Source of the DNA: Candidatus Cloacimonadota bacterium
GTDB lineage: Bacteria > Cloacimonadota > Cloacimonadia > Cloacimonadales > Cloacimonadaceae
DNA: 64,000 nt
NCBI GenBank assembly: GCA_023228125.1
Contig: JALOBT010000008.1
Coordinates: 1-64,000, forward strand
Direction of reading: 5' to 3'
Part shown: positions 34,667 to 44,714 of the stretch, piece by piece
How the letters are laid out: every line of letters begins with the position of its first letter
How positions within the stretch are numbered: the first letter of the stretch is position 1
Made by a program: the position numbers and the translations under genes
The notes under the pieces: generated by a model
What the model was told of the DNA's origin: nothing
Databases searched by the model: none
Seen by the model: only the letters and a program-made list of their open reading frames with translations

Positions 34667-36161
34667 TAGCTTTTCTACGGCCTTGTGCTTGATCCTGCTC
34701 TGTCTGGGTTTAGGCTTTGTCCATGCCCAAATGGTGGATTCTGCTTTTCAAAGCCTGCTGCACTCCCAGGTGCGACATAGTCTGCTGGATGAAATCCCAG
34801 CCCTGTCCGAGCCTGATTATCTGCCCCAAGAGGAAGGTTTGAGCCATCCTGCGAAATCCTTATCCGCATTCAAGAGTGCCCTCCAGGAAGCCTTTTTACC
34901 AGGCAAAGCCAAGCAGAATCTATTTAGTTATAGATATGCAGCTTTGGCAGCAGACTTTAATTTCCTGGCCGGATTTGAAGCAGATTTTGTCGATGATGAG
35001 GACTACAGCTATCTTTACAAAGGCTGGCGGCTCAAGGCCCAGGCCGGAGATCATCTGCGCCTGCACACCCACTGGTATAACGGCGCTTTTCACGGTGATC
35101 TGGATGCCGCTGAGACTGATCCCCTGATTGACGGCTATTACAAACGCTTTGAAGACCACATCCAGCATGACAATCTCAGTGGTGAAATCGGCTATTATCA
35201 CGATCTGGGCACCATCGCCATCGGCAGAGGCAGATTCCAGATTGGCAACACCATCAGCGGCAGCATCATCCTCAGTGATCGTGTGAATGACTATGGCTAT
35301 TTGCTGGCGGAAGGCCAAATCGGTGCCTTTCGTCTCAGCATGCTGCATGCCAGTCTGAAGGCAGATAGCACTTACAGCGTCTATGATAATGCCATGATCG
35401 ATACGCGGAATTATCCCCAGAAGTATATCGCCCTGCATCAGCTCAGTTTCTATCCCTGGGCAAATACCGAGATTTTTGCCGGAGAGACTGTGGTCTATGG
35501 CAATCGCAGCCTGGATTTGAATTACCTTTTGCCCAATAGCTTTTGGCGCGCTGTAGAGCACGATCTTGGGGATAGGGACAATGTGATGATCTATATGGGC
35601 ATCAATCAAAGCTTCTGTAATGACCTGCTGTTTTATGCCCAACTGGCCCTGGATGAGTTCAGCTATAGCAAGATCTTCAGCTCCTGGTGGGGGAATAAAT
35701 ACGCCATTCAGAGCGGACTCAGCCTCCCCACAGATTTCGGTAGATTCAGCCTGGAAGCTACCGCAGTGCGGCCCTTCACCTATGCGCACTTTATGAATCA
35801 CACCATGTATTCTCACGATGGCAGGCCCTTGGGCTACGTGCAAGGCTCAAACGTCCTGGATATCAGCCTCGAAGCCAATATCCCCTGGCGTGAATATCTG
35901 GAGTGGGACACCCAGCTTTCCTGGCGCAAACGAGGCTCTACCGGCTCTTCCTGGCAAGAGAACTATCATGAAACCTGGGCCGGCATGATCGAAGACGGTA
36001 GTGCTCACTGGTTTGAAGGAGACAAAGACCATGAGTATCAGATCAAGAGCAGCCTCAGCATCCTCTTTATGGCGCATCACAGCTTCCTGCTGGGGCTGGA
36101 TAGCTTGAAACAAGACGCCTGGCAGCATCATCTTTTTGCCGCCTGGCAGTTTGATTTTTGA
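34653..36161 (+). CDS. Outer-membrane beta-barrel protein, possibly Wzi-like
   Basis: About 503 aa from ATG 34653 (an alternative ATG lies one codon upstream; GAGG is placed for the second). Signal peptide MLKNSSFSTALCLILL...VHAQ (about 1-23). From about residue 90 on, alternating-hydrophobicity strands run to a C-terminal aromatic strand (HHLFAAWQFDF), typical of an outer-membrane barrel. Segments such as AIGRGRFQIGNTISGSIILSDRVNDYGYL and YGNRSLDLNYLLPNSFWRAVEH are reminiscent of capsule-assembly Wzi-type proteins, but this is a weak assignment. It is linked by a 14-bp overlap to the HTH membrane protein and is followed by a small anchored protein, suggesting a three-gene envelope operon. 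Confidence 0.72.
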   Translation: MLKNSSFSTALCLILLCLGLGFVHAQMVDSAFQSLLHSQVRHSLLDEIPALSEPDYLPQEEGLSHPAKSLSAFKSALQEAFLPGKAKQNLFSYRYAALAADFNFLAGFEADFVDDEDYSYLYKGWRLKAQAGDHLRLHTHWYNGAFHGDLDAAETDPLIDGYYKRFEDHIQHDNLSGEIGYYHDLGTIAIGRGRFQIGNTISGSIILSDRVNDYGYLLAEGQIGAFRLSMLHASLKADSTYSVYDNAMIDTRNYPQKYIALHQLSFYPWANTEIFAGETVVYGNRSLDLNYLLPNSFWRAVEHDLGDRDNVMIYMGINQSFCNDLLFYAQLALDEFSYSKIFSSWWGNKYAIQSGLSLPTDFGRFSLEATAVRPFTYAHFMNHTMYSHDGRPLGYVQGSNVLDISLEANIPWREYLEWDTQLSWRKRGSTGSSWQENYHETWAGMIEDGSAHWFEGDKDHEYQIKSSLSILFMAHHSFLLGLDSLKQDAWQHHLFAAWQFDF

Positions 36162-36174
36162 TGAGCTAGACTTT

Positions 36175-36588
36175 ATGAGAAGTTTTGACCGCATGCCCTG
36201 GCCTGCCCACCACAAACTCAAAGGCAGCGTCTTGCTCCTGGTCTTGCTGGCTATTGCCTTTGGCATCTGGATGCAGCGGCATGCTCATCAGAAGATTGTG
36301 AAAAACGTTCTCGTCTCGGAACTCAGTTTTGATGACTGGGGTTCGCAGTATATCGAGCTGGGCTATACCGTGGAAAATAAGACCAATCAAGAGATCACGC
36401 TGCGGCTTTTGGCCAAAGTCTGGGACCAGGATAATATCGAATTGGCCAGCACCCTCTTTGATATCACAGTACCAGCACGTGCCAGACAGACCCGCAGTAA
36501 ACTGCTGAATCGGCTCTCTCGCAGCCTGAAAGAAGGCGAAAGGCCATATCAGGCCAATATCACCATCTATCCCAAACGCAGTATGTGA
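36175..36588 (+). CDS. Small membrane-anchored protein
   Basis: 137 aa from ATG 36175, with one N-terminal membrane helix (GSVLLLVLLAIAFGIWM, about 15-32) and a soluble part of beta-rich character (SQYIELGYTVENKTNQEITLRLLAKVWD), similar in feel to DUF3426/late-embryogenesis-type beta-sandwich domains. An upstream in-frame start exists but would overlap the barrel-protein gene. No strong ribosome site precedes either start, which suggests coupling to that gene 13 bp upstream. Function unknown. Confidence 0.6.
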   Translation: MRSFDRMPWPAHHKLKGSVLLLVLLAIAFGIWMQRHAHQKIVKNVLVSELSFDDWGSQYIELGYTVENKTNQEITLRLLAKVWDQDNIELASTLFDITVPARARQTRSKLLNRLSRSLKEGERPYQANITIYPKRSM

Positions 36589-36755
36589 AGCTCCGCCTAT
36601 AATCTCATTTGCCTGCTTAGAGTTTTTGCTGTATCCTATCTCATAGGACTGATACACATAAAAAAGCAGAATGAGTCCCAAAAGAAGCTTGAATCCCAAC
36701 CCGGAACTTTAGGCAGCTATTGGGACTTTTTGCTGGTCTAATAAGGAGAATTATC

Positions 36756-37196
36756 ATGACTAAAAGAATAGATTTGAACACTGAACAAGACACTATAGAC
36801 CTTGCCTATTACATCGGCCCGATCCTTAGCCCGGGAGCTGTAATCTCGCTATTTGGTGAGCTGGGCAGCGGCAAGACCTTTTTCGTGAAGGCCTTGGGTG
36901 CCTTTTTGGGCATCTCTGATGAGATCGATAGCCCTTCCTTCGTGCTCTTCAAAGAATACCACTGTGGCCGGTTTCCGCTATATCATCTGGATCTCTACCG
37001 CTTGAAGAATGAAGATGAACTGCTGGATCTGGGGCTGCTGGATATGATCGAAAGCGGGATCACCGTGATCGAATGGCCGGAAATCGCCCAGGACTTTCTG
37101 CCTTATCAGAGCTTGCAACTGAGATTTGGCTTTGAAGGCGAAAAACGCTATGTGGAAATAACTCCAGAGAAAAAGCTGGCCAAGTTCTTTGAATAA
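36756..37196 (+). CDS. tsaE: tRNA threonylcarbamoyladenosine biosynthesis ATPase TsaE
   Basis: A 146-aa P-loop protein needed for t6A37 tRNA modification with TsaB, TsaD and TsaC. The Walker A is GELGSGKTFF (about 34-43), then SPSFVLFKEY, YHLDLYRL and GITVIEWPE, all diagnostic of TsaE. The start is fixed by AAGGAGAA 5 nt before ATG 36756; the 12-codon extension upstream has no ribosome site. It is separated by about 170 bp from the anchored-protein gene and probably has its own promoter. Its t6A partners are not in the window. Confidence 0.94.
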   Translation: MTKRIDLNTEQDTIDLAYYIGPILSPGAVISLFGELGSGKTFFVKALGAFLGISDEIDSPSFVLFKEYHCGRFPLYHLDLYRLKNEDELLDLGLLDMIESGITVIEWPEIAQDFLPYQSLQLRFGFEGEKRYVEITPEKKLAKFFE

Positions 37197-37406
37197 CATA
37201 GAGCTATAGCGGCCAAAAGCCTGTACTTCTGTACTGGTCTCTCAATATTCTTATATTTTAGGAACGTTAGTTGCTACTTGTGTATTTAGATATTATGATT
37301 CACGGTTTAGTGTGCCCCGCCAAATTTGCCATAAGCTTTTTTGCCTTTGCAATCTTGAGATTATGCTGGTAAGCACAGCCTATTCTATGAGATAAAAGGA
37401 GACCAA

Positions 37407-40400
37407 ATGCCAGGTACAGCAAAGTACCCCAAACTCATGATGATCCTGTTGATCATCGGACTTTTTATTCCTCTTGCCGCACAAGGGCGAGACATTGTAC
37501 TGTCCAACAGTCCCAGCCAGTTGAAGCTGCAAAATAGCAACGATTATGGCTTTGAATTGAGCATTTCTGTAGATAAATATAATCTTCAAAGCGTAGAGAG
37601 CAAAGCCGGAACCTTCGATGAAATCAGCATCGAAGGCTATGGCTTCAGCAGCCGCATTGGTCAGGCCCAGCTTCCCATGACCAGCCGCATAGTGGCCGTG
37701 CCTTTGAGCGCTCAGGTGAGCTTCGAGATTCTCTCCCAAGAGACGCGCATGCTGGATAGAAAAGATAGCGGTATTACCCGCAACATCATTCCCGCTCAGC
37801 CTTCAGTGTCAAAATCTGCCGATCTAAACAGCATCATCTTTGAACAAGACGCGGCTTTTTATGCCCGCAATGAGTTCAGCCAAAACCCAAGCTTCAAAAT
37901 AGAAGAGATTGGTATAATGCGTGGGCTGAGGCTGTTCCAGTTCTATTTTGAGCCGATTCGTTACAACCCCGTGAGCGGTGCTCTGGAAATAGTGAGTGCA
38001 GCCGAGATCAGAGTAGAGTTTTTGAATCCTGATCTTGCTGCCACGCAGGAGCTGCTGGCCAAAACCGCCTCTGCCGAGTTTGAAGCTCTTTATGCCAAAA
38101 GCATCTTTAACTATGATGGCGGATCTCGCACTCAGCTTGTGCGCCATCCCACCAAGATGCTCATCCTTTGCCCGGCAAGCTACACCAACAACATCCAGAG
38201 CTATGTGGATTGGAAGACCCAGCAGGGCTTTGAAGTCAACGTAGTTACCGTCGGCACTGGCGCGATGGTGGCAAACAACACTACCGCCATCAAAAGCTAT
38301 ATGCAGAACTTGTGGAACAGCGCTACTACACAGAATCCCGCCCCCACTTATCTACTGATCATCGGTGATGAATCCGGAACCATCACGGTTGCCACCAATA
38401 CCGGGGCTACGGATTCTCACGTTACAGATATGACCTACGTGCGCTTGAACGGATCGGACTACCTGCCGGAAATGTACCATGGCCGTTTCTCCGTTTCCAG
38501 CACTACCGAACTGGCTAACATTATCAATAAGACCATAACCTATGAAAAGACCCTGATGCCGGACCTCAGTTATCTGGGTAAAACAGTCCTCATCGCTGGA
38601 GCGGACAGCGGCTACGCCCCCACGCATGGCAACGGAGCCATTAACTACGCCACCGCAGAATATTTTAACACTGCCCATGGCATCACTTCCAACAATTACC
38701 TTTACCCCGCTTCCCAGACCAGCGACGCTGTGATAATCGCCAATGCCAACGAAGGCCGCGGCTATATGAATTACACTGCCCATGGAAGCGAAACCAGTTG
38801 GGGCGACCCCACATTCACAGTTTCCGATGTTAACGCCATGACCAATGCCAATAAATACGGAGTTATGGTAGGCAATTGCTGCATCACCAACTGGTTCAAC
38901 TACTCCAGCCCCTGTTTTGGCGAAGCCATCATCCGTAAAGCCAACGGCGGCGGAGTTGCCTACATCGGCGGCATCAATAGCACCTACTGGAACGAAGACT
39001 ACTACTGGGCGGTGGGCTACAAAACCCCCATCAACGGTACTGCCCCTGCCTATAATGCCAGCAAACTTGGCGCTTATGATGCTATGTTCCACAGCCACAA
39101 CGAGACTTACTCAAATTGGGCCACCACCACTGGCGAAAGCATCTTCATGGGCAACATGGCTGTGCAGCAAAGCGGAAGCTCCCTCACGAACTACTATTGG
39201 GAAATCTACCACATCATGGGCGATCCTTCCCTAATGACCTATATGGGCGTTCCTACTGTAAACAACGCCAGCTATCCATCCCAGATTCTGATCGGTGCTA
39301 CCCAGATCACCGTGACCGCTGCGCCTTATTCTCGCGTCGCACTTACCATGGGTGGCGTCATATATGGCACAGCAATAGTTCCTGCCGGAGGCTCTCTGAA
39401 CCTGCCAATCACCGCCTTTACAAACGTGGGAACGGCGAAGCTGACTATCACAGCCCAGAATAAAATCACCCTGCAAACTGATGTGAGCATCATTCCCAAT
39501 TCCGGGCCCTATGTTAGCGTATCCAACACTGTTTATCAAGACAACAATAACAACACACCTGAATACAACGAGAGTGGACGCTTCAACGTGACCTTCCAGA
39601 ATGTGGGCTCAGTTGCCGCAACGAACCTTGTCGCAACCCTAAGCTCTTCCACCCCTGGAATATCTATCACCGATAACAGCGAAACGATCGCTTCGATCGG
39701 AACAGGTGCTTCCACCACTGTCAACAACGCTTACACCTTCGATATTGCCAACAACGTTCCCAATGGAACTTCCGCCGCCTTCACCATCACCATGGTGAGT
39801 GGTAGCAATAGCTGGGTGCATACTTTCACGCAAATCATCAATGCCCCAGCCTTGGCTTTTGGGAATATGACCATCAGCGATCCCAGCGGCAATAACAATG
39901 GAAGGCTTGACCCGGGCGAAACGGCTACAATTTCCATAGCGCTGAATAACACCGGGGCAGCCGCTTCCTCGTCTGGAACTGGCACCCTAAACTGTGGAAC
40001 ATCCGGGATCACGATTGTGAATAGTAGTGCCAACTTTGCCGCTATCAATGCAGGTGGAAGCCGAACCGTAAGTTTCACGGTCACCGCCGCTTCTTCAATG
40101 ACTGAAGGCACTCTGGCTATGTTTGTCTTCAACGCTGCTGCCGGAGCCTATACTGCCAACACCACCGTGAACATAGAGGTGGGGGCTCCGATGGAGATTA
40201 TCATCGGTGGAGGCAGTTCCACCCAGTCCTACCCTATTGACCGATATTACACCTATTCCGGCCACGAAGCCATCTACCTGGCCAGTGAAATCGGAACTCC
40301 CGGCTCCATCAAATCCATGGCTTTCTATAAAGCCAGCGGCACGGATGTGAACTCCATCGAAGCCGTAACCGTCTATATGAAGAATACCACTGCCACCAGC

Positions 40401-42359
40401 CTGGCAACCGGCAACTATTCTACCAGCGGTTATACCCAAGTTTACAGCGGTAACTGGGAAAACACCTCTACCAGCGGGTGGATGGAAGTGGATCTGAACA
40501 ATCAATTCGTCTATGACGGCACCAACCTCTCTATCCTCACCATTAAAGGGAATCAGACTTGGACATCCTCTTACCCCATGTGGACTTATTCCAATGCTTC
40601 GGCCAACCGGGCACGTCAGAACAGAAATGACTATTCACAACCGACCTCGCTGACAGCCTCCAGAAACCTGCCCAATCTGAAGCTGAAACTCTTCCCTGAT
40701 GCCGGATTCACTCCCCCCACCAGCGAGATTGACAACGATGCCCTCTATGCCAATCTCCAGGTAGGCGATGAAGGAACGGATAGCTTCACCATCACCAATA
40801 CCGGAAGCCAGACCCTCAGCTATGAGATCAGTATGGCAGAAGTGCGCAATAGCTTCGCATTAGCCTCCCCGGGCAGTGCCAAAGGTGATCGTAGCATCGC
40901 CGGTAGCACCCTTACCCTCAGTGCCGTGGATTACACTCCCGGAGCCACACAGAATTGGACTTTTACAGTCTATAACGGTAGCACAGACACCGAATGGCTA
41001 AAACACGTTATCGTCACCTTCCCCACGGGAGTGACTGTCAACAGCGTCACCAATTTCGTGGGCGGCAGCGGCGGCGATCTTGTCCCCACACCCACCAGCG
41101 GCAATGGCATTACCATCGATTGGTACGGAATATCATCTTCGAACTGGGGTGTGATACAAGGCGGCCAAACTGCCACCGCCACTGTCAATGTGAGCATCAC
41201 CCCGTCCTTTGGCGGAACCATTTCTATACCCTTCCAAATCATTGGTGACGATTATGGTTCAACACCTCATACCATCACAGGGACGCTCACCATCGCACAG
41301 GCCATCCCGCCCATTGAATGGCTCAGCATACAGCCCCTCAGCGGATCCATCCCTGCCGGAGAGAGCCTGCTGATCACTGGTTATTTCTCCGCCACCGGCA
41401 TGGCTGTAGGCAGCTATGAAGCTATGCTCACCATCCATTCCAATGACCCTGTCAATCCGACTCTTGCAGTATCCACCGCCATGGACGTCTGGGAAGATAG
41501 CAACCATGCTCCCCAGATCGAACTTCCAGCCAGCTTCGCATTTGACCGCAACGGCAGCCTGGAAGTGAGTTTCAGTTCTTACATATCCGACGAGGATCTC
41601 GATCCTCTCACTCTCGGCTATAGCGGAAATACCAATATCAATGTGGACATTAGCGGGACAACCGTGACCTTCACCACCGCTGAAAACTGGACTGGCACCG
41701 AAACCATCACCTTCTCGGTTTATGATGGATTCACTTACGCCTATGACAGCGCTAACGTCACTGTAAACGAAATTACCGGACCCGATTGGGTACCTGTTAT
41801 CTATCCTAATAACTCCGCCACAGTCTATGGTACTGTTAGCATCTACGGAGCCTCCGGACAGCTCAATGACGTCATCGGAGCCTTTGTCGGCACCGAATGT
41901 CGCGGAATTGCCGATCTGGTAATGAATGGTGGAAACGCCTATGTAACCCTTCTGGTAAACCTTGCCTCCCCAGGCGAAAACGTGAGCTTCAAGATCTACG
42001 ATTATAGCGCAGACCTGGCCTATGACGCCCTCGAAACCTACAATCTGAACTTCGCTCAAGTGCTCGGAACCAGCGCAAGCCCCGTTCCCATCAGCGTGAG
42101 CGAGATCCTTGTGCTCGACCCGCCAGTCATTGACCCCATCAGCACTATTGACGAGGCCTCAGGCTACGCATTCACCTGGCAGCCAGTGACAAACGCTACC
42201 GAATACCAGATATTCCGCAGCCTTGAAGGGCCCTATAGTGGATTCGTGCTCATTGCAACTACCACCAACCTCAACTTCACAGATACTACGATCGCGGGCA
42301 AAGCCTTCTACATGATCAAGGCGGCACACAATCCAATTACGAAAGGCAATTCCAAATGA
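37407..42359 (+). CDS. Secreted gingipain-type (C25) cysteine peptidase, 1650 aa
   Basis: Signal peptide about 1-26, an N-terminal propeptide-like region (about 30-245), then the C25 catalytic domain (about 245-615). The catalytic His is in NYTAHGSETSW (H459). The nucleophile lies in VGNCCITNWF (C491 or C492; C492 gives the 33-residue spacing I recall for gingipain R). Beyond it are Ig-like/CARDB-type beta domains, an adhesin-like domain around 925-1110, a cadherin-like segment (DEDLDPLTLGY) and a final FN3-like domain. No FlgD-like sorting tail is present. AAAAGGAG precedes the ATG. The stop overlaps the start of the carboxypeptidase gene (ATGA), so both are made together. Likely role: digestion of external protein, fitting an amino-acid fermenter. 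Confidence 0.9.
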   Translation: MPGTAKYPKLMMILLIIGLFIPLAAQGRDIVLSNSPSQLKLQNSNDYGFELSISVDKYNLQSVESKAGTFDEISIEGYGFSSRIGQAQLPMTSRIVAVPLSAQVSFEILSQETRMLDRKDSGITRNIIPAQPSVSKSADLNSIIFEQDAAFYARNEFSQNPSFKIEEIGIMRGLRLFQFYFEPIRYNPVSGALEIVSAAEIRVEFLNPDLAATQELLAKTASAEFEALYAKSIFNYDGGSRTQLVRHPTKMLILCPASYTNNIQSYVDWKTQQGFEVNVVTVGTGAMVANNTTAIKSYMQNLWNSATTQNPAPTYLLIIGDESGTITVATNTGATDSHVTDMTYVRLNGSDYLPEMYHGRFSVSSTTELANIINKTITYEKTLMPDLSYLGKTVLIAGADSGYAPTHGNGAINYATAEYFNTAHGITSNNYLYPASQTSDAVIIANANEGRGYMNYTAHGSETSWGDPTFTVSDVNAMTNANKYGVMVGNCCITNWFNYSSPCFGEAIIRKANGGGVAYIGGINSTYWNEDYYWAVGYKTPINGTAPAYNASKLGAYDAMFHSHNETYSNWATTTGESIFMGNMAVQQSGSSLTNYYWEIYHIMGDPSLMTYMGVPTVNNASYPSQILIGATQITVTAAPYSRVALTMGGVIYGTAIVPAGGSLNLPITAFTNVGTAKLTITAQNKITLQTDVSIIPNSGPYVSVSNTVYQDNNNNTPEYNESGRFNVTFQNVGSVAATNLVATLSSSTPGISITDNSETIASIGTGASTTVNNAYTFDIANNVPNGTSAAFTITMVSGSNSWVHTFTQIINAPALAFGNMTISDPSGNNNGRLDPGETATISIALNNTGAAASSSGTGTLNCGTSGITIVNSSANFAAINAGGSRTVSFTVTAASSMTEGTLAMFVFNAAAGAYTANTTVNIEVGAPMEIIIGGGSSTQSYPIDRYYTYSGHEAIYLASEIGTPGSIKSMAFYKASGTDVNSIEAVTVYMKNTTATSLATGNYSTSGYTQVYSGNWENTSTSGWMEVDLNNQFVYDGTNLSILTIKGNQTWTSSYPMWTYSNASANRARQNRNDYSQPTSLTASRNLPNLKLKLFPDAGFTPPTSEIDNDALYANLQVGDEGTDSFTITNTGSQTLSYEISMAEVRNSFALASPGSAKGDRSIAGSTLTLSAVDYTPGATQNWTFTVYNGSTDTEWLKHVIVTFPTGVTVNSVTNFVGGSGGDLVPTPTSGNGITIDWYGISSSNWGVIQGGQTATATVNVSITPSFGGTISIPFQIIGDDYGSTPHTITGTLTIAQAIPPIEWLSIQPLSGSIPAGESLLITGYFSATGMAVGSYEAMLTIHSNDPVNPTLAVSTAMDVWEDSNHAPQIELPASFAFDRNGSLEVSFSSYISDEDLDPLTLGYSGNTNINVDISGTTVTFTTAENWTGTETITFSVYDGFTYAYDSANVTVNEITGPDWVPVIYPNNSATVYGTVSIYGASGQLNDVIGAFVGTECRGIADLVMNGGNAYVTLLVNLASPGENVSFKIYDYSADLAYDALETYNLNFAQVLGTSASPVPISVSEILVLDPPVIDPISTIDEASGYAFTWQPVTNATEYQIFRSLEGPYSGFVLIATTTNLNFTDTTIAGKAFYMIKAAHNPITKGNSK

Positions 42360-44197
42360 GAAAAGCCTTATTGATAATAATCCTGATTCTGCTCTCCCTG
42401 CCTGTATGGGCGGGAGAGTGGACCCAGTATTACTTCCGTTTCGAACTGCTGAACAAAGCAGAATTGCAAAACCTGAGCACTGTGATCTCTATCGACAACA
42501 TCAAAGGCAATTGGGTCTATGCCTACGCCAATGACCAGGAATGGGAAGAATTTAGCGCCCTGGGCTATAAAACACAATTGCTACCCGCACCCGCCAGCGA
42601 ATTTCCCGCTATCATGACCAACGATCAAAGAGAATTGCGCTCCTGGGACGCTTATCCCACTTACGAGGCCTATGTGGCTATGATGTATGGCTTTGCTACA
42701 GATTATCCCAATCTCTGTCAGATCATCAACGTAGGAACCACCGTGGGCGGACGCGCCATCCTCATAGCCAAGATTTCAGACAACGTTGGCAGCTCAGAAA
42801 AAGAGCCGGAAATCCTCTACACCGGCACCATGCATGGCGATGAAGTGACCGGCTACATACTGCTGCTGCGCTATATAGACACCCTGCTCAGTCAATATGG
42901 CAGCGATCCCCGGATCACCAATATCGTCAACAGCATGGAACTTTATATCGGCCCAAACACCAATCCCGACGGTACCTATTACGGTGGAAACGCCTCTGTA
43001 TCCGGAGCTCGACGCTACAATCAGAATGGCGTAGATCTAAACCGCAATTATCCAAATTTTAACGGCAGTCTGAACACTGGAGCCATCCAAACCGAGACCC
43101 AAGTGATGATGGACTTTGCCACTGCCCACAGCTTCGTTTTTGGGATCAATTATCATGGTGGTGCGGAAGTGGTAAATTACCCTTGGGATTACACTAGTGC
43201 CCTGCATCCGGACAACGCCTGGTTCGTTTCCTCCAGCCTGCTCTATGCCTCCAAGGCCCAAGCCAATGGTCCCAGCGGCTACTTCACCGGTATCAACTCC
43301 AACGGTATCACCAATGGTGCCGCCTGGTATAGCATCGCCGGAGGTCGTCAGGACTGGATGAACTACACCCGCAATGGACGTGAAGTGACTATCGAATGTT
43401 CAAATACCAAGATGCCGGCTGCGGGAGCGATGCCAAACTATTGGAACTACAACTACGAGGCCCTGCTCAGTTACACAGAACAAGCCCTGTTTGGCATCCA
43501 CGGCACTGTAAAAGACGCCTATGGCAATCCCCTGCCGGCGAGCATCACTGTGGTAAATCACGACAACGCCTATTCCATCGTGGAGACAGACCCAAGCCAC
43601 GGCGATTTCTATCGCTACCTCTCCCCCGGCAGCTATGATCTTTTGGTCAGCACTCCCTCTTATGAAGATATTCTCGTCCAAAATGTGATAGTCAGTTCAA
43701 ATAGTTCCACCCCGCTTGAGATTATCTTTGGCGAGCTACCAGACCTTCAGGAAATCTCGCTGAGCGCGGGCTGGAATCAGATCAGCTTCAATGTCTTGCC
43801 CGAAGAGCCCAGTGCTATCCTCGCCCAGATTCCCCATCTTGAGCAGATCAAGAGCCTCACCAAAAGTTACAACTCCAGCCTTCCAGCCCATTTGAATACC
43901 CTCACCAGCCTTGATCCCCGTTTGGGCTACTATGTCAAAGTCTTGAGCCCCTCTGTATTTGAAATCGAAGGCACTTTGGTGCAGCCTCAGAGCATCGCCC
44001 TGAAAGCCGGCTGGAACTTCATCGGCTATACTCCCGATACTCCCCAGGCTGTGAATACTGCGCTGGCTTCTGTACTGCCCTGCTTGCTGGAACTGAGGCA
44101 CGGTGATCTTTCCTATAGCCAAGGCACTTTACAGCAGATGCAGCCCGGCAAAGGCTATTGGGTCCAGCTCAGTCAGGACTGCATTTTGGAGTTTTAG
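42356..44197 (+). CDS. Secreted M14 zinc carboxypeptidase with duplicated C-terminal module
   Basis: 613 aa. Signal peptide about 1-19, a short N-terminal domain, then the M14 catalytic domain (about 95-385). Zinc ligands are H160 and E163 (TMHGDE) and H267 (INYHGG). Substrate-binding NxxDxN-like segments (NTNPDGTYYGG, GVDLNRNYPN) and catalytic E347 (REVTIECSN) are present. A carboxypeptidase-regulatory-like beta domain follows (about 385-460; GTVKDAYGNPLPASITV). Then come two related modules of about 70 residues, each starting with L..AGWN.I and ending in GYYV/GYWV. Co-translated with the C25 peptidase, it would trim the peptides that enzyme releases. No sorting tail was seen. Confidence 0.92.
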   Translation: MRKALLIIILILLSLPVWAGEWTQYYFRFELLNKAELQNLSTVISIDNIKGNWVYAYANDQEWEEFSALGYKTQLLPAPASEFPAIMTNDQRELRSWDAYPTYEAYVAMMYGFATDYPNLCQIINVGTTVGGRAILIAKISDNVGSSEKEPEILYTGTMHGDEVTGYILLLRYIDTLLSQYGSDPRITNIVNSMELYIGPNTNPDGTYYGGNASVSGARRYNQNGVDLNRNYPNFNGSLNTGAIQTETQVMMDFATAHSFVFGINYHGGAEVVNYPWDYTSALHPDNAWFVSSSLLYASKAQANGPSGYFTGINSNGITNGAAWYSIAGGRQDWMNYTRNGREVTIECSNTKMPAAGAMPNYWNYNYEALLSYTEQALFGIHGTVKDAYGNPLPASITVVNHDNAYSIVETDPSHGDFYRYLSPGSYDLLVSTPSYEDILVQNVIVSSNSSTPLEIIFGELPDLQEISLSAGWNQISFNVLPEEPSAILAQIPHLEQIKSLTKSYNSSLPAHLNTLTSLDPRLGYYVKVLSPSVFEIEGTLVQPQSIALKAGWNFIGYTPDTPQAVNTALASVLPCLLELRHGDLSYSQGTLQQMQPGKGYWVQLSQDCILEF

Positions 44198-44714
44198 CGT
44201 TTTAACGTTCTATCGTTGGCGTTAGTTTGCCACAGTTCGCACAGATTTTGATGACAGAACGCGGATCGGGTGGATTGAATGGATTTGTTGGATTTTAAAT
44301 GTCCCTGTTTGAATGTACACAAGGGCCTGAGTGCTTTAGGCACACCATTTCAGATAGCAAACGACAGCCACACAAGGTTTTGAGTCCGGTAGGACGAAAG
44401 GCGAATGCCAATAGCCCAGCAGGTGACTGCTGGGGTGGCTGGCAGATAGATTCCCGAGTCCGGAGCAGAGCAAAGGACGATACCTGATCTTTCAACAGAG
44501 AATGCTCCTGTTTTAACTCTCAATTTTGGTGGGAGAATTGCTGGTAGATTAATCGGAACTAAGAAGATATAGGAAGCTTGTAGCTTGCCAAGCAGATCAA
44601 AAAGACAAGTCAAAACAGGCATTCTGGATAAAAAAACAAATGAATCGCATAAATACATTGACAAAAAACCTGAGTTCTCATATCTAATATCAGATTAACA
44701 TAAAAGGATGTATC
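44198..44714. repeat. Gene-less interval with a series of short hairpins
   Basis: About 515 bp with no convincing gene. Between 44332 and 44434 lie four small inverted repeats in series: GTGC/GCAC (44332-44344), GTCC/GGAC (44384-44395), GGC/GCC around GAAT (about 44399-44408) and a strong CCCAGCAG/CTGCTGGG with GTGA loop (44415-44434). The rest is plain AT-rich sequence. A promoter for the helicase gene probably lies near 44650-44700, but I could not identify it with confidence. Confidence 0.6.
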
